The notes: generated from the letters alone by a model not told the origin. A DNA stretch of 64,000 bases from Bifidobacterium crudilactis (GCF_000738005.1 NZ_JHAL01000002.1:248001-312000), one strand, 5' to 3'; numbered from the stretch's first letter, positions 9,272 to 20,783 are shown. Numbers and translations: made by a program.

Positions 9272-9817
9272 TATTCAATCGGATATTGACCACGAGTTGG
9301 TTTCTAAGGATCAAATCGACGCGAAGATCAAATCGGTAGCCAAACAAGTAAGTATTGATTACGCAGACAATCCGCCGCTGCTGGTGGCCGTGCTCAAGGG
9401 GGCGGTGAATACGCTGACGGCCTTCTCACAGGCCCTGAGCATTCCCGTGCAGATGGATTTCATGAGTCTGTCGAGCTATGGCAACGGGACGGAAAGCACT
9501 GGAACCATTACGGTTCGCCAGGATTTGAGTGTCGATGTTCGCGGCAGGCACATTCTGATAGTCGAGGATATTGTTGATTCAGGCCGTACATTACAGTGGC
9601 TTATGGGTGAGCTGAGAGACAGAGGAGCGGCTTCGGTGGAGGTTTTCGCCTTATTGGAGAAACCTGCACGTCGTGAAGTCGAATTTGATGTGAAATACCG
9701 GGGTTTCGAGATTCCGGATGAATTCGTCGTCGGTTTTGGTTTGGATTACCGCGAGGAATACAGGAATCTTGATTCCATCGCGGTGCTCAAACCACAGGTG
9801 TATCAAGGAGAACATGC

Positions 9818-9821
<4 letters not shown>
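9258..9821 (+). CDS. hpt: Hypoxanthine phosphoribosyltransferase
   Basis: Salvage enzyme that joins hypoxanthine or guanine to PRPP to give IMP or GMP. The PRPP-binding loop is [14 protein letters not shown] and the purine-binding end contains FVVGFGLDY. The length (187 aa) is normal. Candidate starts are ATG codons at 9249 and 9258, both inside the end of tilS; I chose 9258, which begins MQIADIQ. The 3' end overlaps the ftsH start by four bases (ATGA), so tilS, hpt and ftsH are translated as a coupled group. Confidence 0.93.
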
Positions 9822-11917
<2,096 letters not shown>

Positions 11918-11936
11918 TGTCGGCGTAGATTCAAGA

Positions 11937-12980
11937 ATGGATACGATACGGCTGACGGGAATCCAAGCCGACGGCAGCGCTCAGAGCGAAGCCGCCGGTA
12001 TCGGGTTCCCGTCTTTGCGTGCGGATGTGACGCTCTTCCTCGATCTGCAACAGGCGGCCCGCACCGGAGACATCACCCAGACCGTGGACTATGAGCAGAT
12101 CGCACGAAGGGTCGCTTCGGCACTGCAGGTGGGAGCACACGAGCTTCTCGAGTCGACCGCGATGGCCGTGGCCGAATCGGTGCTGCTGTCACACAGGGTC
12201 GAGCGTGTCGAGGTGACGCTGCATCAGCGTCGTCGTATATCCGCGGTATCCCTTGAGGAAATCTCCGTAACACTTCACCGCAGTCGAAGCCAGACGTCCG
12301 ATACATCGCAGCCCAGAGTCTCCTCGTTGACAGGAGCGGCCTTCACCAGTGATGAGCGCAGGCATGCCGTTGCCACTGAAAGCCCGGATGACCGGTTCGC
12401 CGAGGATGATTCCGAAAGAGGAGAAGGCCGAACCGGCCAGACCGCGATGCCTACTGCCGTGAGACATCAAGCGATTATCGCCATGTCTACGCAGCATATG
12501 CGCGATGCCAGTCGATTGTTCCGCATGTCGATTGTGATGTTGGACGGGGTACCGGGCAATCAGGTGCTGGGCATCTCGCCACTGTATGGATTTCGTTCGG
12601 AGAAGGATGAGAGGCACTGCAGCGCTGTGGTCATGGTCGACTGTGTAGTGGGCACGGATGAACTCAACGGTGTGCTGCATTCGATAGAACGGTCAGCTCT
12701 TAGCTCGGATGCCACCCGGCAGGAAGCACGGCAGGGCATGAGCATGCATCTGCTGAGATATGACGAACATCGATATGTCAGCGCCGAGAATGACGGTGAC
12801 GAATACTCCCGCAGCTATCCGGAGGTCCGTGAGGCATGGGCTGAACTGGAACGCAGCGCGCAACAGGACGGTTCGGGCTCTCGAACGGCGGAGATGGAAT
12901 CATCCGGCATCGAAGGCCACAGGCATCATCCGGCCGTCAGTAAACTATCGGACGATTGGATTCTTGGAGGGATGGCATGA
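11937..12980 (+). CDS. Degenerate FolB-FolK fusion (dihydroneopterin aldolase / HPPK remnant)
   Basis: This 347-residue protein has the layout of the bifidobacterial FolB-FolK fusion. Residues 1-117 align with dihydroneopterin aldolase (the TVDYEQIA and ELLES segments remain). A low-complexity linker follows, then residues 178-310 align with 6-hydroxymethyl-dihydropterin pyrophosphokinase, and the tail SDDWILGG is family-like. Key residues are missing. The FolB KP motif is replaced by QR near residue 97. The HPPK GSN motif reads MSTQ near 183, its LDxD metal site reads MSMHLL near 268, and the PHPR region is unrecognisable. The frame is open, so this looks like decay under relaxed selection or a new role. 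It overlaps the next gene by four bases. Start chosen at 11937; 11892 is possible. Confidence 0.7.
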   Translation: MDTIRLTGIQADGSAQSEAAGIGFPSLRADVTLFLDLQQAARTGDITQTVDYEQIARRVASALQVGAHELLESTAMAVAESVLLSHRVERVEVTLHQRRRISAVSLEEISVTLHRSRSQTSDTSQPRVSSLTGAAFTSDERRHAVATESPDDRFAEDDSERGEGRTGQTAMPTAVRHQAIIAMSTQHMRDASRLFRMSIVMLDGVPGNQVLGISPLYGFRSEKDERHCSAVVMVDCVVGTDELNGVLHSIERSALSSDATRQEARQGMSMHLLRYDEHRYVSAENDGDEYSRSYPEVREAWAELERSAQQDGSGSRTAEMESSGIEGHRHHPAVSKLSDDWILGGMA

Positions 12981-13492
12981 AGGCACGTCGCACACCCTGG
13001 TGGTACTACCTTGTTGCAGCCCTTCTCGGATTGATCGGTGGGGCGGGTCTGGTGCGTCTGACCGAGAGCAGTCAGCTCAACGTCCTGGGGGCCCCGTGGT
13101 TCGTTTCTGCCATGTTGGTGCTGATAGCCCTGGTGGTGCTGTACATGGCATGGCAGGTTCACCTGTATGTCAAAGGCAAACGTCGCGAGATGGACGCTGC
13201 CCGCGCCGTGAACACCTTGGTTCTGGCCAAGGCTCTCGGACTTGCCGGTGCAGCGCTGCTCGGATGGTATGGCGGACAGGTGCTCATGAGCCTGTCGCAC
13301 GCCGAGGCACCCTTCTATGCGGAGATCATCAAGGAATGTCTGTTCGGGGTAGGGGCCGCCCTGGTGGATATGGTGGCCGGCATCGTTTCGGAACGCCTGT
13401 GCCAGCTTCCGCCGAATCAGGGACCCGAGCATCCGCGTGTCAAGGCGGCTCGACGCCGCAAGAGCATGGCGAAGGCCGCCAACAAGGAGTGA
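12977..13492 (+). CDS. DUF3180 family membrane protein
   Basis: A 171-residue protein with four predicted membrane helices (about 6-26, 36-62, 76-105 and 110-135) and a basic C-terminal tail. It matches the actinobacterial DUF3180 family, which commonly sits directly after the folate genes; its function is unknown. The ATG overlaps the folBK stop as ATGA, so it is coupled to that gene. Its persistence next to an eroded folBK suggests it does not depend on folate synthesis. Confidence 0.75.
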   Translation: MKARRTPWWYYLVAALLGLIGGAGLVRLTESSQLNVLGAPWFVSAMLVLIALVVLYMAWQVHLYVKGKRREMDAARAVNTLVLAKALGLAGAALLGWYGGQVLMSLSHAEAPFYAEIIKECLFGVGAALVDMVAGIVSERLCQLPPNQGPEHPRVKAARRRKSMAKAANKE

Positions 13493-13519
13493 TATCGCTT
13501 TACAATGCTGCTGAATGTC

Positions 13520-13632
13520 GTTTGTGTAGGGATTTCTGTGAGAACAGGGCATATTACTGCATGTGCCCTGACGGTATTTCGCCATTACGTAGGGGCGTAG
13601 TTCCTTGAATCATATGAAATCCCTACACAAAC
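13520..13632. repeat. 113-bp palindromic element with 17-bp perfect terminal inverted repeats
   Basis: GTTTGTGTAGGGATTTC at 13520-13536 is repeated as its exact reverse complement at 13616-13632. An inner hairpin of CAGGGCA with TGTGCCCTG lies near 13545-13570. It sits between the ends of two convergent genes (the DUF3180 gene and tesB). It could be a bidirectional terminator, but the stem is long and the loop about 80 bases, and 15 bp of the right arm recur at 28478. Confidence 0.7.
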
Positions 13633-13666
13633 AGACCCAGGTACATACTAAGACTCCCCTATAAGG

Positions 13667-14578
13667 TCACTCGCTGGCCTTAGGAACCCGAATCATGGCT
13701 TCCTGAGCCATCGCTGCCACCAGTACGCCGTCACGCGAGTACACCTTGGCCTGGCTCAGCCCGCGCCCGTGTGCGGCCGTCGGAGTGTCCTGAACATACA
13801 GATGCCACTGGCTCATGTCGACATCCCGATACCACCACATGGAATGGTCCAGCGAAGCATAGGAAATACCCGGAGTGCTCATACTCAATCCGGCTCGACG
13901 CAGCACGGGCTCCATCATGATCTGGTCGCAGCCGAGAGCCAGCATCGCACGATTCATCATCTGCGAGACCTCGGCCTTGCCGTCCGTACGCATCCACACC
14001 ATTTGCCTGCCGGTATCCTCCGATACCGCATGCTTGTCAACACCGAGAAGAATCGAAGGCGTGACATGGCGAATGTCGAACGGGGACTTGGTCGCGTAAT
14101 ACTGGGCAAATGGTGATTGCTCGGCAAAAGGTGCCATCAGCTCCTTGGCGCTGCGCAGACCTTCCGGGTCCGGAATGCCCTCGGGAATGGGGTCGGCGAA
14201 CTCGACGCCTACCTGGTCGGGGATCTGGAAACTGGCGATTGCGGTGAGAATCGTGCCGTCGGCCTGGGTCGCATTCACGCGACGAGCCGAGAAGGAGCGG
14301 CCATCACGCAGATTCTCGACATCGAACAGCACATCCTGATGGATATCGCCCGCTGCCACGAAATAGCCGTGAATCGAATGGGGGAGACGGCCTTCAGGCA
14401 CGGTTTTCCCGGCGGCGATCACCGACTGGGCGATCACCTGGCCGCCGTATACGCGCCCGGTAGGAAAATACAGGCTTTCACCATTCACATACGTGTGGCT
14501 GCGATAGGCGGATGGTTCGCCGAGTTCCAACACCTTCACCAAACGCTCCAGCGGAGTCTTCGTATCCGTACCTGGCAT
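13667..14578 (-). CDS. tesB: Acyl-CoA thioesterase II
   Basis: Double hot-dog thioesterase that hydrolyses acyl-CoA to free acid and CoA. The N-terminal hot-dog has the family-like FPTGRVYGGQVIAQ and HSIHGYFVAAGD segments; the C-terminal hot-dog has SYASLDHSMWWYRD and GRGLSQAKVYSRDG. Length (303 aa) is typical. It stands alone on the minus strand. Its role in an organism with little fatty-acid degradation is unclear; housekeeping control of acyl-CoA pools is the usual proposal. Confidence 0.88.
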   Translation of the reverse strand: MPGTDTKTPLERLVKVLELGEPSAYRSHTYVNGESLYFPTGRVYGGQVIAQSVIAAGKTVPEGRLPHSIHGYFVAAGDIHQDVLFDVENLRDGRSFSARRVNATQADGTILTAIASFQIPDQVGVEFADPIPEGIPDPEGLRSAKELMAPFAEQSPFAQYYATKSPFDIRHVTPSILLGVDKHAVSEDTGRQMVWMRTDGKAEVSQMMNRAMLALGCDQIMMEPVLRRAGLSMSTPGISYASLDHSMWWYRDVDMSQWHLYVQDTPTAAHGRGLSQAKVYSRDGVLVAAMAQEAMIRVPKASE

Positions 14579-14721
14579 AATTCCCCTTCAATGTCGCTTC
14601 GTCATTGCCCCAAGCGCCCATTCGCGGACGAGGCCCTTGCGTTCTGCTGATTAGTCTAACGGCAGCAGGTAAAAAGCTCTGCAACTTGTGTAACGAATAG
14701 GTGCAGATAGGTAAACGCAAG

Positions 14722-14760
14722 GTGACGGGTCGGCCACATCCCTTCTGGCCGACCCGTCAC
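14722..14760 (-). terminator. Intrinsic terminator of ettA
   Basis: A perfect 15-bp stem (GTGACGGGTCGGCCA and its complement) with a 9-base loop lies just after the ettA stop on the minus strand. The following U-tract is weak. Confidence 0.75.
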
Positions 14761-14782
14761 TGTTGTTGATGATTGCCGATGC

Positions 14783-16459
14783 TTATCGGCGCAGCTTACG
14801 ATGCAGACGGTGAGGTTTCGATGCCTCTTCGCCCAAACGGCTGACCTTGTTCTCCTGATAGGCCTGGAAGTTGCCTTCGAACCAGTACCAGTTCGCCGGG
14901 TCCTCGTCACTGCCTTCCCAAGCCAGGATATGCGTGCAGATGCGGTCGAGGAACCAGCGGTCGTGGGAGATGACCACGGCGCAGCCGGGGAAGCCGAGCA
15001 AGGCGTTCTCCAGACTCTCCAAGGTCTCCACATCGAGGTCGTTGGTGGGTTCGTCCAGCAGCAGAAGGTTGCCGCCCTGTTTCAGGGTCAGCGCCAGGTT
15101 CAGACGGTTGCGCTCTCCACCGGAAAGCACTCCTGCCGGTTTCTGCTGGTCGGAGCCCTTGAAGCCGAAGCTCGCCACGTAGGCTCGTGTGGGAACCTCC
15201 ACGCCGGCGACCTCCATGAAGTCGAGTCCGTCGGAAACGACCTCCCAGAGGGTCTTGTCGGGGTCGATGCCCTCGCGGTTCTGGTCCACGTAGGAGATTT
15301 TCACCGTATCGCCGATTTCCAGCTTGCCGCTGGTGACATCCTCAAGTCCGACGATGGTTTTGAAGAGCGTGGACTTGCCGACGCCGTTCGGTCCGATGAC
15401 GCCGACGATGCCGTTGCGTGGCAGCGTAAAGCTCAAATCGTCGATGAGCACGCGCTCACCGAAGGCCTTGTGAATGTGTTCGGCCTCCAGCACCTTGGAG
15501 CCGAGGCGCGGCCCCGGTGGAATCTGCACTTCGGAGAAGTCGAGCTTCTTGTTCTGACGTGCCTCCGTCTCCATCTGTTCGTAGCGTTCCAGACGAGCCT
15601 TGTTCTTCGCCTGACGTGCCTTGGGGGAGCTGCGCACCCAGTCCAGTTCGGAGTTGAGACGCTTCGACAGCTTCGCATCCTTCTGGCCCTGGACTTCCAG
15701 ACGCTTCGCCTTGGTCTCCAGATAGGTGGTGTAGTTGCCCTGATAGGGGTAGAGATGACCGCGGTCCACCTCGCATATCCACTCGGCCACATTGTCCAGG
15801 AAGTACCTGTCGTGGGTCACTGCCAGCACGGCGCCCTTATAGGTGTGGAGGAACTGCTCGAGCCACAGGATGGATTCCGCGTCCAAATGGTTGGTGGGCT
15901 CGTCGAGCAGCAGCAGGTCGGGAGCTTCGAGCAGGAGCTTGCACAGTGCGACGCGACGACGCTCGCCACCGGAAAGCACGGAGACGGGGGTGTCTGAGTC
16001 GGGGCATTGCAACGCGTCCATCGCCTGATCGAGCTGGCTGTCCAGATCCCAGGCGTCGGCTGCGTCAATCTGCTCCTGCAAGGTGCCCATCTCGGCCATC
16101 AGCTTGTCGAAGTCGGCATCGGGGTTCGCCATCTCCTCACCGATGGCGTTGAAGCGGCGAATTTTCGCCTTCATCTCTCCGAAGGCCTGCTCGATGTTCT
16201 CGCCGACGGTCTTGTCCTCGTCAAGAGGAGGCTCCTGCTGAAGAATCCCCACCGAGTATCCGGGGGAGAGCTGCGCCTCGCCGTTGGAAACGGTATCGAG
16301 TCCGGCCATGATTTTCAGCAGTGTCGATTTGCCCATGCCGTTAGGCCCGACCACGCCGATTTTGGCACCCGGGATGAAACTCAGTGTGACGTCGTCGAGG
16401 ATTACCCGATCGCCGAAAGCCTTGCGTGCTTTGATCATTTGGTAGATGAAGTCAGCCAA
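14783..16459 (-). CDS. ettA: Energy-dependent translational throttle protein EttA (ABC-F ATPase)
   Basis: An ABC-F protein with two ATPase domains and no membrane part; it binds the ribosomal E site and gates the first elongation step according to ATP/ADP. Walker A motifs are GPNGMGKST and GPNGVGKST, signatures LSGGERRRVAL and LSGGERNRLNL, and Walker B regions end in DEPTNHLD and DEPTNDLD. The linker between the domains is the P-site tRNA interaction motif. I place the start at a TTG (16459) preceded by AGGA, giving an N-terminus LADFIYQMIKARKAFGD that matches the family; an upstream ATG at 16528 would add 23 atypical residues. Confidence 0.93.
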   Translation of the reverse strand: MADFIYQMIKARKAFGDRVILDDVTLSFIPGAKIGVVGPNGMGKSTLLKIMAGLDTVSNGEAQLSPGYSVGILQQEPPLDEDKTVGENIEQAFGEMKAKIRRFNAIGEEMANPDADFDKLMAEMGTLQEQIDAADAWDLDSQLDQAMDALQCPDSDTPVSVLSGGERRRVALCKLLLEAPDLLLLDEPTNHLDAESILWLEQFLHTYKGAVLAVTHDRYFLDNVAEWICEVDRGHLYPYQGNYTTYLETKAKRLEVQGQKDAKLSKRLNSELDWVRSSPKARQAKNKARLERYEQMETEARQNKKLDFSEVQIPPGPRLGSKVLEAEHIHKAFGERVLIDDLSFTLPRNGIVGVIGPNGVGKSTLFKTIVGLEDVTSGKLEIGDTVKISYVDQNREGIDPDKTLWEVVSDGLDFMEVAGVEVPTRAYVASFGFKGSDQQKPAGVLSGGERNRLNLALTLKQGGNLLLLDEPTNDLDVETLESLENALLGFPGCAVVISHDRWFLDRICTHILAWEGSDEDPANWYWFEGNFQAYQENKVSRLGEEASKPHRLHRKLRR

Positions 16460-16647
16460 CTTGTTCCTGCTCTCACATTGCTTGTAGTGTATTGCTCGTT
16501 GCTTGATTGCCTTGATTCGTGCACTCACGATTTCCCAATGACAATCCGGTCATATATCCGCTACAGCTTAGCTGAGATACTTGACGGTTTTCTGGTGTTC
16601 ACGCAGCGCATCTCCTTAGTCCCTGCGCAAGCGGAGGATTGCCGGTC

Positions 16648-16689
16648 ATGGTGTGGCGATTATGGTGTGGCGATTACAGTCTGGCGACC
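16648..16689. repeat. Short 14-bp tandem repeat at the prmC 3' end
   Basis: ATGGTGTGGCGATT occurs twice head to tail (16648-16661 and 16662-16675), followed by a diverged third copy (ACAGTCTGGCGACC). The prmC stop codon lies inside the repeat, so the repeat overlaps the C-terminus-coding end and the trailer. Confidence 0.7.
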
Positions 16690-17672
16690 AGAAAACGAGG
16701 GCGCCCTGTAAGGTCGGCTCCTGTACGAGCGTGTGTGAACCCCGCTTCCAGGGCGCTGGCACACAATGCCTCAGCCTGGGAGATATCATGCTCCATGACC
16801 AGAGCGCCGCCGGGATGCAGGAAGGAGAAGGCTCTGCGAATAATCTCGGTAGGAATGCGCAAACCATCCCTCGAACCGCCGTACAACGCCACGTCGGGGT
16901 CCCAGTCGGCAACCTCGGGCTGTTGGGGGACATCGCTTTCAGGAATATAGGGCGGATTGGAGATGACCAGATCGATGGTGCCATTCAATTCCGCAAGCGT
17001 GTCCGCATCCGTGGCATCTGCCAGGGTGAGCCGATACCGCTCGGGGGAGATGTCTCCGGAAGCCACGAGAGCGTCGCGGTTTTTCAAGGTCCATACGCTC
17101 GCTTCATGGCTCATCTCGACCGCCCAAATCTTGGACCCGGGGATTTCCTTGCCCAGTGACAGACCGATGATTCCGCTGCCCGCGCATAAATCCACGATGC
17201 GTGGTGCGGTCACGCCGGCCCCCTGCAGCATATCGATACCTGCCTGCACCACGGTTTCCGTTTCGGGACGCGGGATGAACACCCCGTCACCGACCTGTAC
17301 GTCGATATATCGAAAGCAGGTGTGACCCACAATGTATTGCAAGGGTTCCCTGCGTATTCGTCTCGAGACTCTGGCTGCCAAGACGGTGAGTTCGCTCCTG
17401 ACAACGCCGACCGTACGGGGGCTGCCCGTCTGCGCTCGTTCCAGCATCTGCGCGACGGTGAGGTCGAGAATCTCGGCCATGCGCAGGTCCGAGCCCTCTA
17501 CCGCAAGGCTGTCGGTCACCAGCAATCTGGCATCATGCTCCGGTGTGTCGATTCCCGCGGTCTGCAGGCGATGACGTATATCGCCGAGCAGTGTCGCGAC
17601 TGGCGTCGCGGTCGTCCATCCGGCATGGTCGCCTTCGTACGAGCGCGTGGGTATATGCGGCACGATACTCAC
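16674..17672 (-). CDS. prmC: Peptide chain release factor N5-glutamine methyltransferase
   Basis: SAM-dependent methyltransferase that methylates the glutamine of the GGQ motif in release factors 1 and 2, raising their activity. The SAM-binding motif is [13 protein letters not shown] and the catalytic NPPY motif occurs in [11 protein letters not shown]. The N-terminal helical domain that docks the release factor is present. It directly follows prfA, overlapping its stop, the usual order in Gram-positive bacteria, so enzyme and substrate are co-expressed. prfB, the other substrate, lies at 39667. Confidence 0.93.
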   Translation of the reverse strand: MSIVPHIPTRSYEGDHAGWTTATPVATLLGDIRHRLQTAGIDTPEHDARLLVTDSLAVEGSDLRMAEILDLTVAQMLERAQTGSPRTVGVVRSELTVLAARVSRRIRREPLQYIVGHTCFRYIDVQVGDGVFIPRPETETVVQAGIDMLQGAGVTAPRIVDLCAGSGIIGLSLGKEIPGSKIWAVEMSHEASVWTLKNRDALVASGDISPERYRLTLADATDADTLAELNGTIDLVISNPPYIPESDVPQQPEVADWDPDVALYGGSRDGLRIPTEIIRRAFSFLHPGGALVMEHDISQAEALCASALEAGFTHARTGADLTGRPRFLVARL

Positions 17673-18760
17673 CGCTGCTTTTCGAGTCTTTCCGCTTCGT
17701 CGGCTGCGATGTCGGAGTTGATAACCTCCTGCAAATCGCCGTCAAGCACCTGATCGAGGTTGTAGGCCTTGTACCCGGTGCGATGGTCGACGATGCGGTT
17801 TTCGGGGAAGTTATAGGTGCGTATACGTTCCGAACGGTCGAGGGAGCGCACCTGTGAGTGGCGCATGTCGGCCGCTTCGGCCGCATCCTGCTCATGCTTC
17901 ATGGCCAGCAGACGCGATTTCAGCACCCGCAGGGCCGCCTGACGGTTCTGAATCTGCGATTTCTGATCCTGCATGCTGACCACGATTCCCGTGGGAATAT
18001 GCGTCATGCGCACGGCGGAATAGGTGGTGTTCACGGATTGCCCACCGGGGCCGGAGCTCATGAAGATATCGATTTTCAGGTCCTTGGCGTCGATGTCGAT
18101 TTCATCATCGTCATCCTCGGCTTCCGGGAACACGATCACGCCAGCCGCCGAAGTCTGGATACGTCCTTGCGATTCGGTTACTGGGATGCGCTGCACGCGG
18201 TGCACGCCGCCCTCGTACTTCAGGCTTGCCCACACCCCGTCTTCGGGGGCGACGTTGCCCTTCGCGCGGATGGCGAGCTGAATGTCCTTGATGCCGCCGA
18301 GCTCGGTGGTGTTCTCGTTCATCACTTCCGTCGACCAGCCGCGCTTCTCGGTGTATCGCGTATACATGCGCAGCAGGTCGCCCGCGAACAATGCGGCCTC
18401 TTCGCCGCCGCTGCCCGCCTTGATTTCCATGATGGTGTTACGCGAGTCATCCGGGTCACGCGGAATCAGCGCGGTGCGAAGTCGCTCGGTGACTTCGGGA
18501 AGCCTGGTCTCCAATCGTTTGGCTTCCTCGGCGAAGTCGCTGTCCTCCGAGGCCATCTCCTGAGCGGCTTCAAGATCGTTCATCAAGTGCTGGTACTCGC
18601 GGTAGACCGTGACGATGGAACCAAGTTCCGCATGACGGCGACCGAGTTTGCGCATGGCATTCGGATCGGAGGCGACCGCAGGGTCGCTCATCTGCTGTTC
18701 GATGCGCTGATACTCACTCAGCGCCGTGGCAGCGGCGGGAAATTGTTCATCGGATGGCAC
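17669..18760 (-). CDS. prfA: Peptide chain release factor 1
   Basis: Reads UAA and UAG stop codons and triggers peptide release. The GGQ motif is in [15 protein letters not shown] and the following IPTGI segment is typical. The length from the GTG at 18760 is 363 residues, the usual size. That GTG has a GAGG sequence six bases upstream and gives a natural N-terminus ([14 protein letters not shown]); the ATG at 18811 would add 17 unrelated residues. It is the first gene of a prfA-prmC unit, downstream of rpmE and its terminator. Confidence 0.94.
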   Translation of the reverse strand: MPSDEQFPAAATALSEYQRIEQQMSDPAVASDPNAMRKLGRRHAELGSIVTVYREYQHLMNDLEAAQEMASEDSDFAEEAKRLETRLPEVTERLRTALIPRDPDDSRNTIMEIKAGSGGEEAALFAGDLLRMYTRYTEKRGWSTEVMNENTTELGGIKDIQLAIRAKGNVAPEDGVWASLKYEGGVHRVQRIPVTESQGRIQTSAAGVIVFPEAEDDDDEIDIDAKDLKIDIFMSSGPGGQSVNTTYSAVRMTHIPTGIVVSMQDQKSQIQNRQAALRVLKSRLLAMKHEQDAAEAADMRHSQVRSLDRSERIRTYNFPENRIVDHRTGYKAYNLDQVLDGDLQEVINSDIAADEAERLEKQR

Positions 18761-18875
18761 TCTTGACCTCTTATCAATAAAAAATGTACATATGTCGGTA
18801 TCATGCGGCAATGCTCGTGATACCCAGGAATACTCGTCTGTTACAGCAAATCCGCTTCAAGGATGAATATACAAA

Positions 18876-18928
18876 AACGCCAGTCCGGTTCCAGACATGT
18901 CAGACATGCCCGAACCGAGGCTGGCGTT
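18876..18928 (-). terminator. Intrinsic terminator of rpmE
   Basis: On the minus strand the stem AACGCCAGCCTCGGTTC pairs with GAACCGGACTGGCGTT (one bulge) and is followed by a run of T. It separates rpmE from prfA. Confidence 0.8.
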
Positions 18929-18935
18929 ACACAAG

Positions 18936-19148
18936 CTACTTGTTCTTCTTACCGTAGCGAGCTTCGAAGCGTGCGACGCGGCCACCCGTGTCGAGAATCT
19001 TCTGCTTGCCGGTATAGAAGGGATGGCACTTCGAGCAGACGTCGACGGTCATATGATCGCCTGCTGCAGTGGAGCGCGTAACGAAGCTGTTGCCGCATGA
19101 GCACAGCACTTCTACTGCGTGATATTCAGGATGGATACCCTGCTTCAT
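18936..19148 (-). CDS. rpmE: 50S ribosomal protein L31, zinc-containing form
   Basis: A 70-residue L31 with the Cys residues of the zinc form (CSCG near residue 16 and CSKC near residue 38) and the conserved HPFYTGKQK segment. The zinc form is the one used in zinc-replete cells; a zinc-free paralogue is not in this window. It precedes prfA, a common neighbour, but a strong terminator lies between them. Confidence 0.95.
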   Translation of the reverse strand: MKQGIHPEYHAVEVLCSCGNSFVTRSTAAGDHMTVDVCSKCHPFYTGKQKILDTGGRVARFEARYGKKNK

Positions 19149-19508
19149 GGTTACTCCTAGGGTTCAAGGGACCCGGGTCGCCATACCCCGATGGCAGACG
19201 TGAACCGGAACCTACGAGATTATACGTCCCGGTCCGGATTTGCGCCTGAGGCTCATACCGGGGGCGTCGATTCAGGGCGAGGCTGCCGGGATAGCCGAAC
19301 AGGCTCATCGCACCAGGCTCTTGGCGTGTTGATGCGTGCGTATACATGCGTGTCGGCATAACCGGTCATCCGTCAGGACCCATGTCTGGCAGGTGTCTAT
19401 ACAATGAGTATAGATTCGATGCACTTCAGGCAAAGAACCGCTGACTCAAGACAAGGACGTCTTCGCGCAGGCGGATCTTCACCCTGTTGTTTCTGAAAGG
19501 AATCAAGC
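19149..19508. other. 360-bp divergent intergenic region (rpmE / sugar isomerase)
   Basis: No convincing gene is present. It should hold the promoter of rpmE (minus) and of the isomerase (plus). The one distinct signal is the inverted repeat at 19396-19414, described separately. An AAAGGA is placed eight bases before the isomerase ATG. Confidence 0.5.
19396..19414. promoter_or_regulatory. Operator-like inverted repeat upstream of the sugar isomerase
   Basis: TCTATAC and GTATAGA form a perfect 7-bp inverted repeat with a 5-base spacer, about 95 bases before the isomerase start. The size and symmetry fit the binding site of a dimeric repressor. No regulator gene lies nearby. Confidence 0.45.
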
Positions 19509-20783
19509 ATGACAGTTGACCGGCAACACGATTCTGCGGCCTATGAGTTCGGCGGCACCAAGCATCTGCACTTCCTGGAAGCCGTTCGAAAGGACCTTTG
19601 GGATTTCGGTCGTCGCTTTCCGGCCCCACAGGGTGGCTCGTACTGTTTGGACACCCTTGGAAACCCTGTTCCCGCGCAGGGAATACACACCTGGATATCC
19701 AGCCGGATGCTCCATGTGTATGCACTTGGCGAAATAGCCGGGCATCAAGGCAGTGAGAGACTTGTCGACTGCGCACTTGCCGGGCTGGCCGGCATACTCC
19801 ATGACGATGAACACGGCGGATGGTATTCGTCAATCAACGCTGACGGCACGCCACAAGCCGACAAAGTCTGCTACGCACACGCTTTCGTGATGCTGGCAGC
19901 CACATCGGCGACGCTGACATGCCATGCAGGTGCTCGGGATGTGCTCGACGAATCAGTCGACGTATTCATGGAACGGTTCTGGGACGACGATGAAGGGCTG
20001 GCCGTCGATACCTGGAATGCGGACTTCACCCAACTGGATACTTATCGTGGGCTTAACGCGAATATGCACACCGTCGAAGCGTTTCTGGCGCTCGCGGATG
20101 TCTTGCATCAGGAGGAATGGCGTGAACGAGCGGGAAGAATCGTCGCCAGGGTCTTGCCTTGGGCGGAAAGGAACCATTGGCGGATTCCCGAACATTTCAA
20201 CAAGGATTGGGAAGCTCTGCTGGAATTCAATGACGACAGGAAGGACGATCAGTTCAAACCCTATGGGGCAACTCCGGGGCATGGCATCGAATGGTCGAGG
20301 CTCATCGCGCAATACGCCTTGAGCAGTTTGAGCATCGCCGACACCACCCGACGGCATCTGATAGCCAGCGCGACGAATCTCTTCAATAGGGCGGTCCTTG
20401 ACGGCTGGGCGAGTGCGGAGGGCAAACATCCCGGGTTGAGCTACACCACTGATTGGGAAGGCGTCACCGTGGTGGGCGACCGCATGCATTGGACGCTGGC
20501 CGAGGGTGTCAACGCTGCGGCCACGCTGTACGCCGCCACGGGGGACGAGCGCTACGCGCAGTGGTATCAATGCTTCTGGAACTATATCGACGAGTTTGTG
20601 ATGGACCACACCCACGGCTCCTGGTTCCACCAACTGGATGCGCAGAATACCGTAATCGGTACCGTCTGGCCAGGCAAACCCGACCTGTATCATGCTCTTC
20701 AGGCGACGTTCATACCGCAACTCAGTCCCGCATTGTCGGTGCTGCCAGCGCTGAAATCGCAACTGGAAGAGATGGCATGGTAG
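19509..20783 (+). CDS. AGE-family sugar isomerase, YihS-like
   Basis: Member of the N-acylglucosamine 2-epimerase superfamily with an (alpha/alpha)6 barrel. Segments such as HTWISSRMLHVYALGE, YRGLNANMHTVEAFL, TPGHGIEWSRL and GSWFHQLDA resemble YihS, an aldose-ketose isomerase acting on mannose/fructose and on sulfoquinovose. The conserved His residues of these motifs, which handle the ring-opened sugar, are present. The 424-residue length is normal. It faces a convergent SDR dehydrogenase at 20874. Which sugar it uses is not clear; mannose/fructose-type isomerisation is the most cautious reading. Confidence 0.8.
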   Translation: MTVDRQHDSAAYEFGGTKHLHFLEAVRKDLWDFGRRFPAPQGGSYCLDTLGNPVPAQGIHTWISSRMLHVYALGEIAGHQGSERLVDCALAGLAGILHDDEHGGWYSSINADGTPQADKVCYAHAFVMLAATSATLTCHAGARDVLDESVDVFMERFWDDDEGLAVDTWNADFTQLDTYRGLNANMHTVEAFLALADVLHQEEWRERAGRIVARVLPWAERNHWRIPEHFNKDWEALLEFNDDRKDDQFKPYGATPGHGIEWSRLIAQYALSSLSIADTTRRHLIASATNLFNRAVLDGWASAEGKHPGLSYTTDWEGVTVVGDRMHWTLAEGVNAAATLYAATGDERYAQWYQCFWNYIDEFVMDHTHGSWFHQLDAQNTVIGTVWPGKPDLYHALQATFIPQLSPALSVLPALKSQLEEMAW

